Positions 5,125-5,740 of a stretch of 5,740 bases of DNA are shown here, piece by piece (the stretch's first letter is position 1; every line of letters starts with the position of its first letter). Location of the stretch: NCBI GenBank assembly GCA_022181005.1, contig BQMV01000158.1, positions 1-5,740 on the forward strand, given 5' to 3'. Below the pieces are notes generated by a model. The model made no database searches, was not told the DNA's origin, and was given only the letters and a program-made list of their open reading frames with translations. The position numbers and the translations under genes were made by a program. Source of the stretch: Anaerolineaceae bacterium. Its GTDB lineage: Bacteria; Chloroflexota; Anaerolineae; Anaerolineales; Villigracilaceae.

Positions 5125-5740
5125 CTAGTTCTTTCTAACCTGCCGTCTTTGCTTTGCAAATTTTACAATCGAACGAACGAGATCGTCTTCCGTCGAGAGT
5201 TGCAACACATCTATGCCAGCGCGCCGGAACGCTTCCTTCAATTTTTTTTCACGTTGTTGCGCGGCGGCGAAAAACTTTTTTCGGAATTTTGCATCGTGCG
5301 TATCCACGAATAGCTGCGCCCCGGTCTCGGCGTCTTCCATTATTGCCATGCCGATGTCGGGCAACTCCTCCTCGCGCGGATCGTACAACCGTACCGCAAT
5401 CGTCTCGTGCCGCCGACCCAACAGACTCAACGAGCGCTCCCAGCCCGGCTCGCTGATAAAATCGGAGACAACAAAAACAAGCGAGCGTCGCTTGATTGAG
5501 TTCAACGCGCCGTCGAAAAAAGATTTGAGATTCGTGAACTGTGATCGCGTCATGCGCGGCTGTTTCATCATATCGTTGATGAGGCGCAGCGTCTGTACTT
5601 TTCCGCCTCGCGCCGGGACCGTGTGCTGGATTCCGCTCCCGAACATCATCGCCCCCACGCGGTTTCCATGGCGCGTGAGTAATCTCGCAAAGACGGTTGC
5701 AAAATCAATGAGTACCGCCCGCTTTTCACGCGATGATTGC
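5125..5740 (-). CDS. DUF58-family protein (N-terminus outside window)
   Basis: The frame is open to the right edge, so the gene is truncated at its 5' end; 204 residues are visible (complete codons from 5739). The start of the visible part, with KRAVLIDFATVFARLL (6-21) and NRVGAMMFG (26-34), matches the conserved helix and strand of DUF58 that follow its DxSxS-type segment, which lies outside the window. Further family marks are VVSDF (90-94), the YDPREEELPDIG region (119-130) and a C-terminal LSTEDDLVRSI (181-191) that resembles the end of a VWA-like fold. The visible part has no membrane segment, so this portion is likely cytoplasmic. DUF58 genes commonly lie directly after a MoxR AAA+ ATPase and before BatA/BatB-like genes; the two VWA genes here fit that order. 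The molecular function of DUF58 is not established. The GTG codon at 5658 is internal to the domain and not the start. Confidence 0.93.
   Translation of the reverse strand, partial: QSSREKRAVLIDFATVFARLLTRHGNRVGAMMFGSGIQHTVPARGGKVQTLRLINDMMKQPRMTRSQFTNLKSFFDGALNSIKRRSLVFVVSDFISEPGWERSLSLLGRRHETIAVRLYDPREEELPDIGMAIMEDAETGAQLFVDTHDAKFRKKFFAAAQQREKKLKEAFRRAGIDVLQLSTEDDLVRSIVKFAKQRRQVRKN

Overview
The window (about 50% GC by eye) looks like chromosomal sequence from a bacterium of the phylum Chloroflexota, probably near class Anaerolineae. This rests on the style of the FtsZ protein (the GARGVLFNVTGG segment and a DIPTFLRNRR tail) and on the gene content. It is an inference from protein flavour; no 16S or other marker is present. 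I see no mobile element, tRNA, rRNA or CRISPR.

Left part, plus strand (1-1865): the 3' two thirds of ftsZ, the tubulin-like cell-division GTPase, enters from the left edge and ends at 747. A 206-base spacer follows, holding two hairpin-forming inverted repeats and two TATAAT boxes. Next is a 303-residue receiver-GGDEF protein. Both of its domains have lost key catalytic residues, but an RxxD c-di-GMP inhibitory-site motif is kept at the canonical distance. This is the most interesting item in the window: a candidate non-enzymatic c-di-GMP receptor downstream of a division gene.

Middle part, minus strand (1870-2897): azlC and azlD overlap by 4 bases and encode a two-component branched-chain amino acid exporter. 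azlD meets the GGDEF gene tail to tail with only 4 bases between the stop codons. azlC has a TATACT box 6 bases before its ATG, which suggests a leaderless transcript.

Right part, minus strand (2980-5740): a DUF58 protein (cut by the right edge) is followed by two membrane-anchored von Willebrand factor A (VWA) proteins that overlap by 4 bases. This is the core of the MoxR/DUF58/BatA/BatB type of operon. The MoxR ATPase would be expected beyond the right edge. No BatC, BatD or BatE gene follows the second VWA gene; the next gene is azlC. The two VWA proteins are predicted to place their metal-binding VWA domains outside the cytoplasmic membrane, while the visible part of the DUF58 protein looks cytoplasmic.

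Apart from the degenerate signalling protein, the region is ordinary core-genome content and I find no convincing new multi-gene system.
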